This document shows positions 26,064-35,437 of a stretch of 64,000 nucleotides of DNA, piece by piece. Position 1 is the first letter of the stretch. Every line of letters begins with the position of its first letter. Both the position numbers and the translations under genes were made by a program. A model generated the notes under the pieces. The model saw nothing but the letters and a program-made list of their open reading frames with translations. It was not told where the DNA came from and did not search any database. This stretch comes from Tepidanaerobacter sp. EBM-38 (GTDB lineage Bacteria > Bacillota > Thermosediminibacteria > Thermosediminibacterales > Tepidanaerobacteraceae), in the NCBI GenBank assembly GCA_001896545.1, contig MPOT01000055.1, positions 1 through 64,000 on the forward strand, read 5' to 3'.

Positions 26064-26663
26064 TTATTTTTCCAATACACTTATTTTATAAATTGGAATA
26101 TCAAATAATGTAGCTGTTGATTTGATAATTTTTTCCCTAACCTTCGATGAAAAAGCTCCATCAGCAATAATAAGTATTCCTTTTATCTTAGGGGTTGTTT
26201 TCTTTAAAATCAAAGGCTGTTCTTCTCCGTTTTTTTTAAGCAGTACTAATTGAGTATTTGTTTGTTTTTCTACAATAGTTCTCACACCCCCTTCATTATC
26301 TTTCTCCTCAGAATTTTTCTCAGTACTGGCAATATTGAACGCAGGTTCTACTGAGCTTTCATCTTCTAATGTAATCATTATTTCTACATCCCCAACGTCT
26401 TTAACCTGGTGTAGTAATTCAGAAAGTTGTTTTTCCAGTTTTGCTTCATATGAGAGCTCTTTTATAATCAAGTCTTGCTCTGCTTCATTACCTATATTTT
26501 CGGATGAAATATTATCATATTCATTTTTATTTGCAGTCAAAAGTTTGCTTAAAGATAACATCAGTAATCCTAGAATAAATAAAGAAATAAGCCTTGACAC
26601 TGCTTTGTTTTTAGGATTTTTAATCCAGTCCGTTAACAAACTTATATTTAGGTTTGGTCTCAT
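26064..26663 (-). CDS. spoIIIAG: Stage III sporulation protein AG (SpoIIIAG)
   Basis: Forms large rings in the SpoIIIA-SpoIIQ channel. A membrane helix (about residues 22-42, SRLISLFILGLLMLSLSKLL) is followed by a soluble domain with YEAKLEKQLSELLHQVKDVGDVEIMITLEDE and a C-terminal ring-building part (KIKGILIIADGAFSSKVREKI). The family length and the place between spoIIIAF and spoIIIAH agree. Confidence 0.93.
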   Translation of the reverse strand: MRPNLNISLLTDWIKNPKNKAVSRLISLFILGLLMLSLSKLLTANKNEYDNISSENIGNEAEQDLIIKELSYEAKLEKQLSELLHQVKDVGDVEIMITLEDESSVEPAFNIASTEKNSEEKDNEGGVRTIVEKQTNTQLVLLKKNGEEQPLILKKTTPKIKGILIIADGAFSSKVREKIIKSTATLFDIPIYKISVLEK

Positions 26664-26667
26664 ATGT

Positions 26668-27297
26668 TCATTCCTCCAAATTTATGTGAATATTTTCTTT
26701 CGGGATGCCAAATGTTATATGTAAATATTCCTTGATGTTTTCAACTTCATTATTTTTTTGCTCGCGCTCAATATCAATATTTTCCTTTTCGCTTTTGTCA
26801 TATCCAATTTTAATTGTTTCAACTGAAATTTTTTCTTTTTTTGATTCATTTTTTTTATCTGGCTCTTTCACTAATACTACTGAAAGTTGAGTTATCCTTC
26901 CAAAGTTTTCGTCTGAGTCATCCTCATCTATTGCAATTCTTACATTTTTTACATCATAAATGCTAATATTTTTTATCTCTTGGGTTAAATGTTTTTCAAC
27001 CTTATCTTTATACTTATTGATAGCTAACTCATTATTTTTTTTATTCATAATATTTGCGTTATATTTTATGGTATTCTTATCGACAAAGTCTTCAAAAGCA
27101 AGCGTAATCGCAGTTGAATGTATATCTTTTTGAAAAATTTGTAGCAGTGGATTTATTATTGCTAACATAACTAGAAGACCAAGAAATACTTTAATATATT
27201 TCAAAAATTTGTTTTCAGGTATTAGGAAGTCAACAAAGGTTGTAAACATAACTACTAGAACAATCTGCTTTATCCAAAGACTAATAGCATCAATCAT
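26668..27297 (-). CDS. spoIIIAF: Stage III sporulation protein AF (SpoIIIAF)
   Basis: Two N-terminal membrane helices (about residues 9-24 and 34-52) are followed by a conserved DVKNVRIAIDED domain and a long acidic/basic tail, ending HITFGIPKENIHINLEE. This is the SpoIIIAF pattern, a ring-forming member of the mother-cell channel. It is 4 bp from both flanking genes. Confidence 0.92.
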   Translation of the reverse strand: MIDAISLWIKQIVLVVMFTTFVDFLIPENKFLKYIKVFLGLLVMLAIINPLLQIFQKDIHSTAITLAFEDFVDKNTIKYNANIMNKKNNELAINKYKDKVEKHLTQEIKNISIYDVKNVRIAIDEDDSDENFGRITQLSVVLVKEPDKKNESKKEKISVETIKIGYDKSEKENIDIEREQKNNEVENIKEYLHITFGIPKENIHINLEE

Positions 27298-27301
27298 GAA
27301 C

Positions 27302-28483
27302 TCACCTCATCATTACAGTTATATTTCCAGAAGCGATTATTACTGTAATTGCTACAAAAAACATTAATGCTACAGAACCCACTGTAATTGCAATAAATGT
27401 TATATGGCTTGCCATATTATCCAGGCATTTAACCATTGTTTCTTCTCCAAGTGGTTGTATGATTGCACCAGCTAATTTATAAATAAATACGATTGTCAAA
27501 ATCCTAATTATCGGAAATAAAATAGTTAATAATATTATTATTAATCCAGTAAATCCAATGGTATTTTTTAAAATTAAAGAACAACTTACAATCGTATCTA
27601 CTGTATCTGAAAAAATGCCGCCAACAATAGGAATAAAATTTTTCGAGGCAAATTTAGCAGTTCGTATTGATATTCCATCTACTACCGATGCCGCAGCTCC
27701 TTGAACAACTAATATGCCTAAGAATGTGCTTAGGAAAAGCCCTAATAGAAAAACACATATTTGTTTTAATAATGTAGATAGTGCAGATACATGTAAATGC
27801 TCTGAAAAATTGCTTATCAATCCTAATACGGCTACAAAATATATTATTGGTAGAAGAATATTTCTAATCCACATACTTGATATCGTTATACCTATGAAAA
27901 TTAGTGGATTAAAAACTGCAACAGAAGTCATTCCACCTACAGAAGCTAAAAGTGTTAAAATTATTGGCATCAAGGCTTGAATAATGCTAACCATTTGATC
28001 AATAGCATCTTTACCTATATTTAGTGCTAAATTAAAGCTCTGAATAGCAATTGTACTTAATACTAAAAACACAAAACCATAAGTTACTTTTTCTATATTA
28101 TCGTTTTCAAAAGCGCTTTGGACATTTTTTAAAATAGCACAAATTATCGATAAAGTAATGAGTTCACCTAATAAATGAAGGTTTATTGATATTTCGCGAA
28201 CAAAATACTCTGTTATACCTTTTAATAAACTCTTGAAATCATAAGATTTTTGTCCTCTAATAACCTTAATCAGCTCATTAAGACTGTACTGAGGTATATA
28301 ATCTTTATAGTCGTAATTTAACCGGTTTACAAAGGTATCAAACTCGGATTTGTCAATCATTTCAAGCTGCTGTTCTATAATTTCATCATCAGCAATAGCC
28401 ATCGTATTTATTGGGAAAAATACAGTAAATAGCATAATAAGAATTACGGATGTTTTTTTTAAAATAATACCAGCCCCCTTCAT
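27302..28483 (-). CDS. spoIIIAE: Stage III sporulation protein AE (SpoIIIAE)
   Basis: Polytopic membrane protein of the SpoIIIA channel. It has an N-terminal signal helix (residues 7-30), an outside segment with FDTFVNRLNYDYKDYIPQY, then at least seven hydrophobic helices, with GVVQG-like LGILVVQGAAASVVDGISIRTAKF, FIPIVGGIFSDTVDTIV and IQPLGEETMVKCLDNM conserved. At 393 residues it is full length and overlaps spoIIIAD by 4 bp. Confidence 0.95.
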   Translation of the reverse strand: MKGAGIILKKTSVILIMLFTVFFPINTMAIADDEIIEQQLEMIDKSEFDTFVNRLNYDYKDYIPQYSLNELIKVIRGQKSYDFKSLLKGITEYFVREISINLHLLGELITLSIICAILKNVQSAFENDNIEKVTYGFVFLVLSTIAIQSFNLALNIGKDAIDQMVSIIQALMPIILTLLASVGGMTSVAVFNPLIFIGITISSMWIRNILLPIIYFVAVLGLISNFSEHLHVSALSTLLKQICVFLLGLFLSTFLGILVVQGAAASVVDGISIRTAKFASKNFIPIVGGIFSDTVDTIVSCSLILKNTIGFTGLIIILLTILFPIIRILTIVFIYKLAGAIIQPLGEETMVKCLDNMASHITFIAITVGSVALMFFVAITVIIASGNITVMMR

Positions 28484-28869
28484 GGAAGAATTCTCAATAT
28501 TAAATTCATAACAGCCATAAGAATCGGCAAAGATAAAACTAAAATTAATATTTTTGCGGCAAATTCTATTTTTGACGCTATTGAAGATGAACCAGCATCT
28601 TTACAAATCTGTGACCCAAACTCAGCAATATAAGCAATGCCAATAATTTTAAAAATAGTAGAAATATATAAATTATCGATATTTGCCTTTTGGGATAAAT
28701 CCTTTAAAAACTCTATCACTACAAAAATTTGATTCATTATTCGTAAAAAAATTATTATCCCTGCAACTAAGGTCATTTGAAGTGCTATTTCTGGCCTATC
28801 TTCACGTATCAGCACAATAAGTATACTCGCTATAAGACTTAATGCTACGATTTGTATAATTTCCATCAA
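28480..28869 (-). CDS. spoIIIAD: Stage III sporulation protein AD (SpoIIIAD)
   Basis: Four-helix membrane protein of 129 residues, homologous to SpoIIIAC. Typical motifs are IREDRPEIALQMTLVAG and YIAEFGSQICKDAGSSSIASKIEFAAK. It is spaced 8 bp from spoIIIAC. Confidence 0.94.
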   Translation of the reverse strand: MMEIIQIVALSLIASILIVLIREDRPEIALQMTLVAGIIIFLRIMNQIFVVIEFLKDLSQKANIDNLYISTIFKIIGIAYIAEFGSQICKDAGSSSIASKIEFAAKILILVLSLPILMAVMNLILRILP

Positions 28870-28877
28870 ACAACCTC

Positions 28878-29075
28878 CTAGTAAAGCTGAAACAAGGTTT
28901 TTACACTTGAAAAAAGTTGATTGACTAATTGTATTACCATCATGAGAACAATCACTACACCGGCAAGAGTTGTCAATTGTGCTTGTTCCTTTCTTCCTGC
29001 CTCATCTAACACTTTACTTAAGATAGAAATAACTATACCAATAGCGGCAATTTTAAACAAAATATCTACATCCAC
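28878..29075 (-). CDS. spoIIIAC: Stage III sporulation protein AC (SpoIIIAC)
   Basis: Small two-helix membrane protein: VDILFKIAAIGIVISILSKVL, then DEAGRKEQAQLTTLAGVVIV (the segment shared with SpoIIIAD). I start at the GTG at 29075, 6 nt after AGAGGGGTG, giving 65 residues against 68 in Bacillus; reading further upstream would run into spoIIIAB. Confidence 0.93.
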   Translation of the reverse strand: MDVDILFKIAAIGIVISILSKVLDEAGRKEQAQLTTLAGVVIVLMMVIQLVNQLFSSVKTLFQLY

Positions 29076-29095
29076 TCTAACACCCCTCTTACTAA

Positions 29096-29617
29096 TTAAT
29101 ATAATAGTAAAAATATCATGAGTCCTGATAGTATTCCTAAATATTTCCATAACTTTTCATTTTTTTGTTTCTCTTCAAGTGCCATAATTTCTTGTTGCTT
29201 TAAATTATCTATAGTCAGTCTAATATTTTTAATTTGATCCTTCTTATCTGTAAAACCTAAATATTTACCAAAAGCTATTAATATTTCATAATCGTTTTTT
29301 GTAATATATGAATTGTTGTAAAATTTATTCAATGCTTTTTCCCAAGCTTCACATGCAGTAAATCCATTGCGCACAGCTAGGTTATTTGTGGTTAGAACAA
29401 AAAGCTCAGCAACATCTTTTTCACATTTCCTACTTATGCTTCTAAGGGCCTCAGGCAGTGTTGAATGCCCATAATTTATTTCAGTTTCAAGCATAGAAAG
29501 AGCTACTTGCAAATCCCTTAAGATCTTGGGCCTGTATTTGAAATTATCAGCAATAATAAATCCTATAATACTGCAAGAAATAACAACTGTTGTACCACCT
29601 ATCATCTTCAACCACAT
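29096..29617 (-). CDS. spoIIIAB: Stage III sporulation protein AB (SpoIIIAB)
   Basis: A 173-residue type II secretion GspF-like protein. It has an N-terminal helix (GTTVVISCSIIGFIIADNF), the motif RPKILRDLQVALSMLETEINYGHSTLPEALRSI (positions 29-61), a coiled helix before the end and a C-terminal helix (YLGILSGLMIFLLLY). It partners the ATPase SpoIIIAA, whose reading frame it overlaps by 10 bp. Confidence 0.94.
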   Translation of the reverse strand: MWLKMIGGTTVVISCSIIGFIIADNFKYRPKILRDLQVALSMLETEINYGHSTLPEALRSISRKCEKDVAELFVLTTNNLAVRNGFTACEAWEKALNKFYNNSYITKNDYEILIAFGKYLGFTDKKDQIKNIRLTIDNLKQQEIMALEEKQKNEKLWKYLGILSGLMIFLLLY

Positions 29618-30630
29618 TGCATTTTCTTTCCTTTCTTACATTTATATATATTCTTAAAATTATCACCTTCAAGTATAGCTTCAATACTTCCCACGCCGGA
29701 GCTTGTGCCAAGGATTATGTACCTGTTAAAAAAACCTTTGTTTATCAGTTTCCTAATAGTGGGTCGCCTCCTTATATCATCAAGGTCCGAGCCATGTGCC
29801 GTTGTAATAATTGCAACTCCAGTATTTATTGCTTCTTCAATTGCTATAACATCTTCATTTCTCCCAATCTCATCAGTTGCTATTATATCCGGTGACATAG
29901 ATCTAAGAAGTAACATAATACCTTTAGCTTTAGGACAACCATCAAGAACATCAGTCCTTATACCAACATCATTTTGAGGTATACCTTCATAGCAACAAGC
30001 AATTTCTGATCGTTCATCCACAAGGCCTATATTAAAGCCTTTTATTCCCAATTCATTAACTCCAGAACTAAGTTGCCTTATAATATCCCTTAAAAGCGTA
30101 GTTTTACCGGCTTTCGGTGGAGAAATAATAAGAGTGTTTAGTACCTTGCCGCAATTTATTATATAAGGTAAAACCTTATCCGCAGCTCCAATAACTTCTC
30201 TTGCAATTCTAATGTTAAAACCCGAGATATATTTAATAGTTTTAATATTTTCATTTTCCAACAAAACATGTCCCGAAAAGCCGACCCTATGACCACCCGA
30301 TAACGTTATATAGCCATTTCTTAACTCTTCTTCAAAAGAATAAACTGAATACTGACTTATAAAATGAAATGTTTTATAAATATCATCCCTTGTTGTATGA
30401 TAAGCCTTGGTGTATTCCTTTGTTATTCTTCCGTCATAATTAATCATAAAATCCTCATTATTCATTACTAGCATTAAAGGTTTAGTTGGCCGTAATCTAA
30501 TTTCTTCTAAATTTAAGAGCTGATTAATTGGTACCTTTTTTATCAGTTCTGCTATGTTAAGTGGTAACAATGGTAATATTTCAAAATCTAAGATTCTTTT
30601 TATAGTTTTTTTATTATATGTATCTTCCAT
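29608..30630 (-). CDS. spoIIIAA: Stage III sporulation protein AA ATPase (SpoIIIAA)
   Basis: Secretion-type ATPase that powers the mother-cell channel. Walker A is SPPKAGKTTLLRDIIRQL, Walker B lies in DIIATDEIGRNEDVIAIEEA, and LVDERSEIACCYEGIPQNDVGIRTDVLDGCPKA is the family segment between them (residues about 200-232). Preceded by GGAGG. First gene of the eight-gene spoIIIA operon, normally sigma-E dependent; the upstream space contains a weak CATAAATA -10-like element only. Confidence 0.95.
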   Translation of the reverse strand: MEDTYNKKTIKRILDFEILPLLPLNIAELIKKVPINQLLNLEEIRLRPTKPLMLVMNNEDFMINYDGRITKEYTKAYHTTRDDIYKTFHFISQYSVYSFEEELRNGYITLSGGHRVGFSGHVLLENENIKTIKYISGFNIRIAREVIGAADKVLPYIINCGKVLNTLIISPPKAGKTTLLRDIIRQLSSGVNELGIKGFNIGLVDERSEIACCYEGIPQNDVGIRTDVLDGCPKAKGIMLLLRSMSPDIIATDEIGRNEDVIAIEEAINTGVAIITTAHGSDLDDIRRRPTIRKLINKGFFNRYIILGTSSGVGSIEAILEGDNFKNIYKCKKGKKMQCG

Positions 30631-30689
30631 TGCCTTGTCCTCCTTTTTATAAATTTATATTTATGGGTTTTGTTTATTATGACTGAGAT

Positions 30690-30715
30690 AAAAAAAAGAG
30701 GGGTTAAACCCTCTT
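30690..30715 (-). terminator. Terminator between the CD1247-type gene and spoIIIAA
   Basis: Minus-strand AGAGGG TTTAAC CCCTCT is followed by TTTTTTT. It separates the constitutive efp unit from the sporulation operon. Confidence 0.85.
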
Positions 30716-30738
30716 AATTAGTAGTAATATTACTTAGT

Positions 30739-31176
30739 TTAATCATTATTATTTTGAATTTCGTTCAACTCAATAACTGCTTTACAGTTAGGACATTCGG
30801 CTTTGCCATCATCAATAAAATCTTCGTCGATATACACAGTTTCATGACAGCTTGGACAATCAATTTCTATAAAATCGTCATAATTAAAATCAAACTCATC
30901 ATCATCGTCGTCGTAATCAAAATCGTCCTCATACTCTTCGTAGTCTTCGCAATCGTCATTATAGAAATCCTCTTCCAATTCACCCAAATCTTCATCAATG
31001 CTTTCAACGTACTCTTGAGTATCTTCTACCGTTATTGTTAAATCATGAATAGCTTCAGCCATTTCATCTAAGACATTTATTATCTCAGACATTAGTTTTT
31101 TGATCTTATTGTCCTCAATCTCTAGACCTTCTACGAGACCTTTTACATAAGATACTTTTAATCTGACATCATACAT
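30739..31176 (-). CDS. CD1247-type acidic zinc-ribbon protein
   Basis: A 145-residue protein of the family found upstream of spoIIIAA in Clostridia. It has an N-terminal helical domain (VRLKVSYVKGLVEGLEIEDNKI, then a heptad-like stretch to residue 70), an extremely acidic linker (about residues 66-100, mostly D, E, Y and F) and a C-terminal rubredoxin-like zinc ribbon with CPSC at about residue 107 and CPNC at about 130. Function unknown. Its position behind efp suggests a housekeeping role; the acidic linker could mimic nucleic acid (inference). Confidence 0.75.
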   Translation of the reverse strand: MYDVRLKVSYVKGLVEGLEIEDNKIKKLMSEIINVLDEMAEAIHDLTITVEDTQEYVESIDEDLGELEEDFYNDDCEDYEEYEDDFDYDDDDDEFDFNYDDFIEIDCPSCHETVYIDEDFIDDGKAECPNCKAVIELNEIQNNND

Positions 31177-31200
31177 TCTTAATTCCTCCTTTATAATGTT

Positions 31201-31758
31201 TTATACTCTACTTAAATACTCTCCTGTTCTTGTATCCACTCTTATAACATCCCCAATATTTACAAATAATGGAACCTGCACTATTGCTCCAGTTTCAAGG
31301 GTTGCGGGCTTTGACCCACCAGTTGCTGTGTCGCCCTTAAATCCTGGTTCGGTTTGCACCACTTCCAGTTCAACAAAAGTTGGCATCTCTATACCTATCG
31401 AAATACCCTCGTAAAACATTACCATAACTTCCATATTTTCCTTTAAGTAATTAATTGAATCTCCTATTTGCTCCTTATTCAGGGGTATTTGTTCAAAAGT
31501 CTGCGTATCCATAAAATAGAACACATCGCCTTCCGAATACAAAAATTGCATATTTTTTCTTTCTATTATAGCTCGATTAAGTTTTTCTCCTGCTCGAAAG
31601 GTTCTTTCAAATACTTGCCCTGTTTTCACATTTTTTATTTTGGTCCTAACAAAAGCAGCTCCTTTTCCAGGTTTTACATGTTGAAAATCCACTACCATAT
31701 AAACATCGCCATCAATTTCTACAGTTACACCTGTCCTTAAATCATTGGTTGATATCAA
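31201..31758 (-). CDS. efp: Elongation factor P
   Basis: Rescues ribosomes stalled at polyproline. Three beta-barrel domains; domain I has [36 protein letters not shown], with the Lys of PGKGAAF at the tip that contacts the P-site tRNA. The C-terminus ends [18 protein letters not shown] start at the TTG at 31758, 6-7 nt after GGAGGTG, giving 185 residues, the usual size. Confidence 0.96.
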   Translation of the reverse strand: MISTNDLRTGVTVEIDGDVYMVVDFQHVKPGKGAAFVRTKIKNVKTGQVFERTFRAGEKLNRAIIERKNMQFLYSEGDVFYFMDTQTFEQIPLNKEQIGDSINYLKENMEVMVMFYEGISIGIEMPTFVELEVVQTEPGFKGDTATGGSKPATLETGAIVQVPLFVNIGDVIRVDTRTGEYLSRV

Positions 31759-31780
31759 AAAAAGCACCTCCAACTATAAA

Positions 31781-32848
31781 CTATAAACATATTAATTGTT
31801 TTTCACTTTTTGTCAAGTTTTCAAATCCATTTTCAGTTATGACAAGCATGTCTTCTATTCTCACTCCGCCAAAGTTCTCTATGTAAATTCCGGGTTCGAT
31901 GGTTACTATCATTCCGGGTAAAAGTTTATTTTCGCCTTTTGGAGACAATTTTGGCGCTTCATGAATCTCTAGACCTACACCATGTCCTAAACCATGACCA
32001 AAGTAATCACCAAAGCCTTCTTCTTGAATAAATTTTCGAGCTACTCCATCTATATCTTTGCCAGTCAAACCAGGTTTGACATGCTCAATAGCCTTAACTT
32101 GAGCATCAAGAACCGTATTATAAATAGAAAGCTGTTTTTCTGAAGGCTTACCGATAATTACAGTTCTGGTCATATCTGAACAATATCCGGAAAAACGGGC
32201 ACCAAAATCTATAGTCACCAAATCTCCTGCCTGCAACACACGTTTTGATGGAATACCGTGAGGCAATGAAGTTCTTGGTCCGGAAACCAATATAGTCTGA
32301 AAGGCTGTGCTTTGGGAGCCGTTTTTCTTCATAAAATATTCCAGTTCAGCAACTAACTCCAATTCACTTGCGCCCGGTTTTATAAAATCCAAAATATGTT
32401 CAAAAGCCTTGTCAGTTATTTCCTGAGCTGATTTTATAAGACTAATTTCATGTATGTCTTTTATAGCCCTCAGTTGCTCAATCAACCCTTCTGTTTTTAT
32501 CAGGCTTGTATCTTTAAAACTCTCAGTCAGTTCATCATATTCTTTAACAGTGAGTGAATGGCTTTCAATGCCTATTCTCCGCAAGCCCAATTCTTTTATT
32601 ATTTGAAAGGAAATTGAAAAAGGCGAGAAACCGGCTTTTGTTTCAATAATTTCAAAATCTGAAGCCTCTTTCTTTGCTTGCTCAGTATATCTGGAATCCG
32701 TAATAATATAATTTTTATTTCCCGTAATTATTGTTAAACCTTCACCGCTAAAACTACTTAAATAATATTGGTTTTCTGGTTTGCTTACAATAAACCCATC
32801 TATATTATTTTCCATGAACTTTTCTACTAACTTTTTCACGCGAGTCAA
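31781..32848 (-). CDS. Xaa-Pro aminopeptidase/dipeptidase (M24B)
   Basis: Cleaves peptides next to proline. The creatinase-like N-terminal domain (residues 1-125) precedes the pita-bread domain with metal ligands: VTIDFGARFSGYCSDMTRTV (two Asp), GHGLGHGVGLEIHE (His), MIVTIEPGIYIENFGGVRIEDM (two Glu). The TTG start has GGGGGGAT upstream. It is the usual partner upstream of efp (YqhT/PepQ-like). Confidence 0.93.
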   Translation of the reverse strand: MTRVKKLVEKFMENNIDGFIVSKPENQYYLSSFSGEGLTIITGNKNYIITDSRYTEQAKKEASDFEIIETKAGFSPFSISFQIIKELGLRRIGIESHSLTVKEYDELTESFKDTSLIKTEGLIEQLRAIKDIHEISLIKSAQEITDKAFEHILDFIKPGASELELVAELEYFMKKNGSQSTAFQTILVSGPRTSLPHGIPSKRVLQAGDLVTIDFGARFSGYCSDMTRTVIIGKPSEKQLSIYNTVLDAQVKAIEHVKPGLTGKDIDGVARKFIQEEGFGDYFGHGLGHGVGLEIHEAPKLSPKGENKLLPGMIVTIEPGIYIENFGGVRIEDMLVITENGFENLTKSEKQLICL

Positions 32849-32978
32849 AATACATATCCCCCCTTTTTAATAAAAGTCATGTATAATTTCATTGAAGATG
32901 CTACTTTGAGTATTTCCCCCGAAGTTTACAATTATTCTATTATTTATATTATCATATTTCCTTTTTTTTGAATAGGTT

Positions 32979-33569
32979 TTAGCGCTCATATTTAATTTGG
33001 GATGGTAGGTAATAAAGATTAACTTTGACCGTAAGTTCCCATGGAAATTGCAATTTTACCGATGAATCAGTTGATGCATTTAATTTTAATCCTTCAATCT
33101 TTAAAATCCTTGAATAGTTTTCCATCTGGCCAATAAAACCCAAAAGTGAATCATAGCTACCTTTGATGATGATTTCGAAGGGAATAAAATTAACAGTAGT
33201 TTCTGCAATATTTTCTGTCATTATGCTTTGGGAGTAAATTGAAATAATAGTAACTCCTTGCTCATCAGCCCATTCCTCAATATCTACTAAAAATCCTGAT
33301 ACATCTTTGTTTTTTGGCACTTTTTTAATAATATCACTAGACCTAACTACTGCCGCTTTATAATTATTATGGTTTTCATAAAGCCGACTATAAGTTACTT
33401 TAGAATTTGTTACTTCCTGTAATTGTTTCCTTAAATTACTAAGGTCAATTATTTTAGGATAAAATATAAAATACAAGCCGTAGAATATTAAACAAATAGT
33501 AAAAGCAATCACTAATTTATGCTCTCGTTTTGTAATAGGTCTGTTTAAAATCGACCACTGTACTTTCAA
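32979..33569 (-). CDS. pilO: PilO-like type IV pilus assembly protein
   Basis: One N-terminal helix (LVIAFTICLIFYGLYFIFY), a coiled-coil segment (LSNLRKQLQEVTNSKVTYSRLYEN) and a C-terminal ferredoxin-like domain with FEIIIKGSYDSLLGFIGQMENYSRILKIEGL, the PilO signature. It would form with PilN the inner-membrane alignment complex. Starts at TTG behind GAGGA. Last gene of the pilus operon. Confidence 0.82.
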   Translation of the reverse strand: MKVQWSILNRPITKREHKLVIAFTICLIFYGLYFIFYPKIIDLSNLRKQLQEVTNSKVTYSRLYENHNNYKAAVVRSSDIIKKVPKNKDVSGFLVDIEEWADEQGVTIISIYSQSIMTENIAETTVNFIPFEIIIKGSYDSLLGFIGQMENYSRILKIEGLKLNASTDSSVKLQFPWELTVKVNLYYLPSQIKYER

Positions 33570-33576
33570 TTCTTCA

Positions 33577-34125
33577 TCAATCCTCTGCTAGTTCTGCTAC
33601 TATTTCAAAATAATAGCTATGACTAGATTTATCTTCATCTTCTTTATACAGAATAAATCCCAGTGATACATCAGATATATCATCAATACTCTTTACATCT
33701 TCCATAATTTCAGCCACATATCTATTGTAGGGAGCATAACCATTTATTATTAAGCAACTAGATTCATCTATTTTCAAAGAAATTATAGTTGTTTCTTCCG
33801 GTATCAGCGATATCAATTTACTTAAGATTTGTGAGTAATCAATTCTATTTTCTGTTAAATTCTCGTATATATTTTGCCTTTTTTCACATTCTTCCAACAT
33901 TGCCTCAAGGTTATCCCAACTTTGCATTTTGGTCTTTATATCAGCTATATCTTGGTAGGTATTTTCAATTTCACCTTTAAGAAGAATCTCAGAATTTTTT
34001 ATAAACATCAGGATACATATTAATGATACTAGAAAAGCACTTACAATCAAGATTAAAAATAGACGATGTTTCTTTTTTGATTGATTAATCAATACTTCTG
34101 TTGGAAGAAGATTCAACCTATGCAT
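33577..34125 (-). CDS. pilN: PilN-like type IV pilus assembly protein
   Basis: N-terminal MHRLNLLPTEV matches the PilN segment that inserts into PilM. One helix follows (LFLILIVSAFLVSLICILMFI), then a coiled coil (ENTYQDIADIKTKMQSW) and a ferredoxin-like domain with YSQILSKLISLIPEETTIISL. The 8-bp gaps show operon membership. Confidence 0.87.
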   Translation of the reverse strand: MHRLNLLPTEVLINQSKKKHRLFLILIVSAFLVSLICILMFIKNSEILLKGEIENTYQDIADIKTKMQSWDNLEAMLEECEKRQNIYENLTENRIDYSQILSKLISLIPEETTIISLKIDESSCLIINGYAPYNRYVAEIMEDVKSIDDISDVSLGFILYKEDEDKSSHSYYFEIVAELAED

Positions 34126-34132
34126 AATACTC

Positions 34133-35107
34133 TTAACCCCTTAGTGCAAATCCAATGGCGCTAATATAATCAACATAGTCGCCATTTGGCTTAACATTTT
34201 CATTTATAAAATCAAGCTTAATTTCTCTACCTGTGTAAACTTCAAGATTAAAATAGCTTCTAAGAATGTCTTTACAGTACCGTGATTCTCCACCCTTCCC
34301 TATTAACATAATTTCATTTATTTGGCGATCTTTGCTTTGCAAAGAATAAAATTCAAAGGTTCTTGAAATTTCTAAAATAATGTTTTGATAAGGCAATGGT
34401 AAAAAATCAAAACCTGTTCTGATGTTATCAAACCAGCTACTATCAGTTTTAATAATTTTACATAATTCATCATCAATTTTATTGATATCAAAAAAATCTA
34501 GGCATCTGTTAAAAATAATTTTGCCATTGTCTACCATAGTTATTTCACTATGGCTTGAATTCAGGTCTATGATTGCTGTTACGCAATGTCTTTTTTGAGT
34601 TTCTAAAACACGTGCATTAGCAAGAGGATATACATCTAATGCTTTTAAGTGGAGCCCTGCATTGACGGCAATTTCTGTATAATCCACAGCTATGTCTTTA
34701 GGCATTGCAGCCAATATAACGTGATATATGTTGTTTCGATTATCTAGCAACTCATAGTCACTTATAAATTCGCCATTAAACATCGCAGAAAATTCCTGAA
34801 TTTCCCAAAAAATGGCTTCATCTAGTTCCCTTTTTTTTAATAAGGGAAACTTCACATGCCTGAATATTACATGCTTACTAGAAATTCCAATTACTGCACT
34901 CTTAGAAGGAAAAATCTTATTTATCTTTGCAAAGCATTGACGTATTGCATCTTTTTCTTCCGGTCTGCTAAATGCTATCTTGCCTATAGGATTTTCTATT
35001 TCATAAAGACTTTTTATAGTTTTTGTATTTCTTTTCTTTGATAAATGTGCCACCTTAATACTATCTGCCCCTAAATCAATGCCTATACATAATTGTTCGA
35101 ATAGCAT
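34133..35107 (-). CDS. pilM: PilM actin-like type IV pilus protein
   Basis: Cytoplasmic FtsA/actin-fold ATPase that links PilB/PilC to PilN-PilO. Seen: CIGIDLGADSIKVAHLSK (phosphate 1 loop), VIGISSKHVIFRHVKFPLLKKRELDEAI, TAIIDLNSSHSEITMVDNGKII (phosphate 2) and LIGKGGESRYCKDIL (adenosine motif). I choose the ATG at 35107, with TGAGGATT upstream overlapping the comFB stop. Confidence 0.88.
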   Translation of the reverse strand: MLFEQLCIGIDLGADSIKVAHLSKKRNTKTIKSLYEIENPIGKIAFSRPEEKDAIRQCFAKINKIFPSKSAVIGISSKHVIFRHVKFPLLKKRELDEAIFWEIQEFSAMFNGEFISDYELLDNRNNIYHVILAAMPKDIAVDYTEIAVNAGLHLKALDVYPLANARVLETQKRHCVTAIIDLNSSHSEITMVDNGKIIFNRCLDFFDINKIDDELCKIIKTDSSWFDNIRTGFDFLPLPYQNIILEISRTFEFYSLQSKDRQINEIMLIGKGGESRYCKDILRSYFNLEVYTGREIKLDFINENVKPNGDYVDYISAIGFALRG

Positions 35108-35115
35108 TTTAATCC

Positions 35116-35400
35116 TCAAATATACTTATGATGTGGATTTTTCGAAACAATTTCCATAGCTTTTAGTAATTGGATAATAACATCTGTTCGATATTGCCTA
35201 CTCAAAAGATCGGTTTTGGCATAAACTTCACCTTTTTTTGTTACGATATATTTCGTAGGCAGATTATTTAAAGCAATGGCCATTATGTCCAAGCGACAAA
35301 GTTCGCATTTACACATATCCCTATCTCTTATAAGCTCATCTAGTAATAAAGCTACTACATCTTCCATATAGTTTTTAAGTTTCAATTCATCTTTCTTCAT
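35116..35400 (-). CDS. comFB: ComFB family protein
   Basis: A 94-residue late-competence protein homologue. The sequence KNYMEDVVALLLDELI, then CKCELCRLDIMAIALNNLPTKYIV (four-cysteine-type CxCxxC zinc signature) is the ComFB pattern. Bacillus comFB lies in the comF operon and is dispensable for uptake; recent work on cyanobacterial homologues reports binding of cyclic dinucleotides and a role in pilus-dependent uptake. Here it lies inside the type IV pilus operon directly before pilM. I start at the ATG at 35400, after GAGGGG. Confidence 0.82.
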   Translation of the reverse strand: MKKDELKLKNYMEDVVALLLDELIRDRDMCKCELCRLDIMAIALNNLPTKYIVTKKGEVYAKTDLLSRQYRTDVIIQLLKAMEIVSKNPHHKYI

Positions 35401-35437
35401 TTCTATGCCCCTCATTCCAAAAATCGTTACATTGCTT

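Noticed and set aside
30631..30690. Sigma-E promoter before spoIIIAA.
   Set aside because: CATAAATA-like -10 present but spacing to the upstream element is too short to be convincing.
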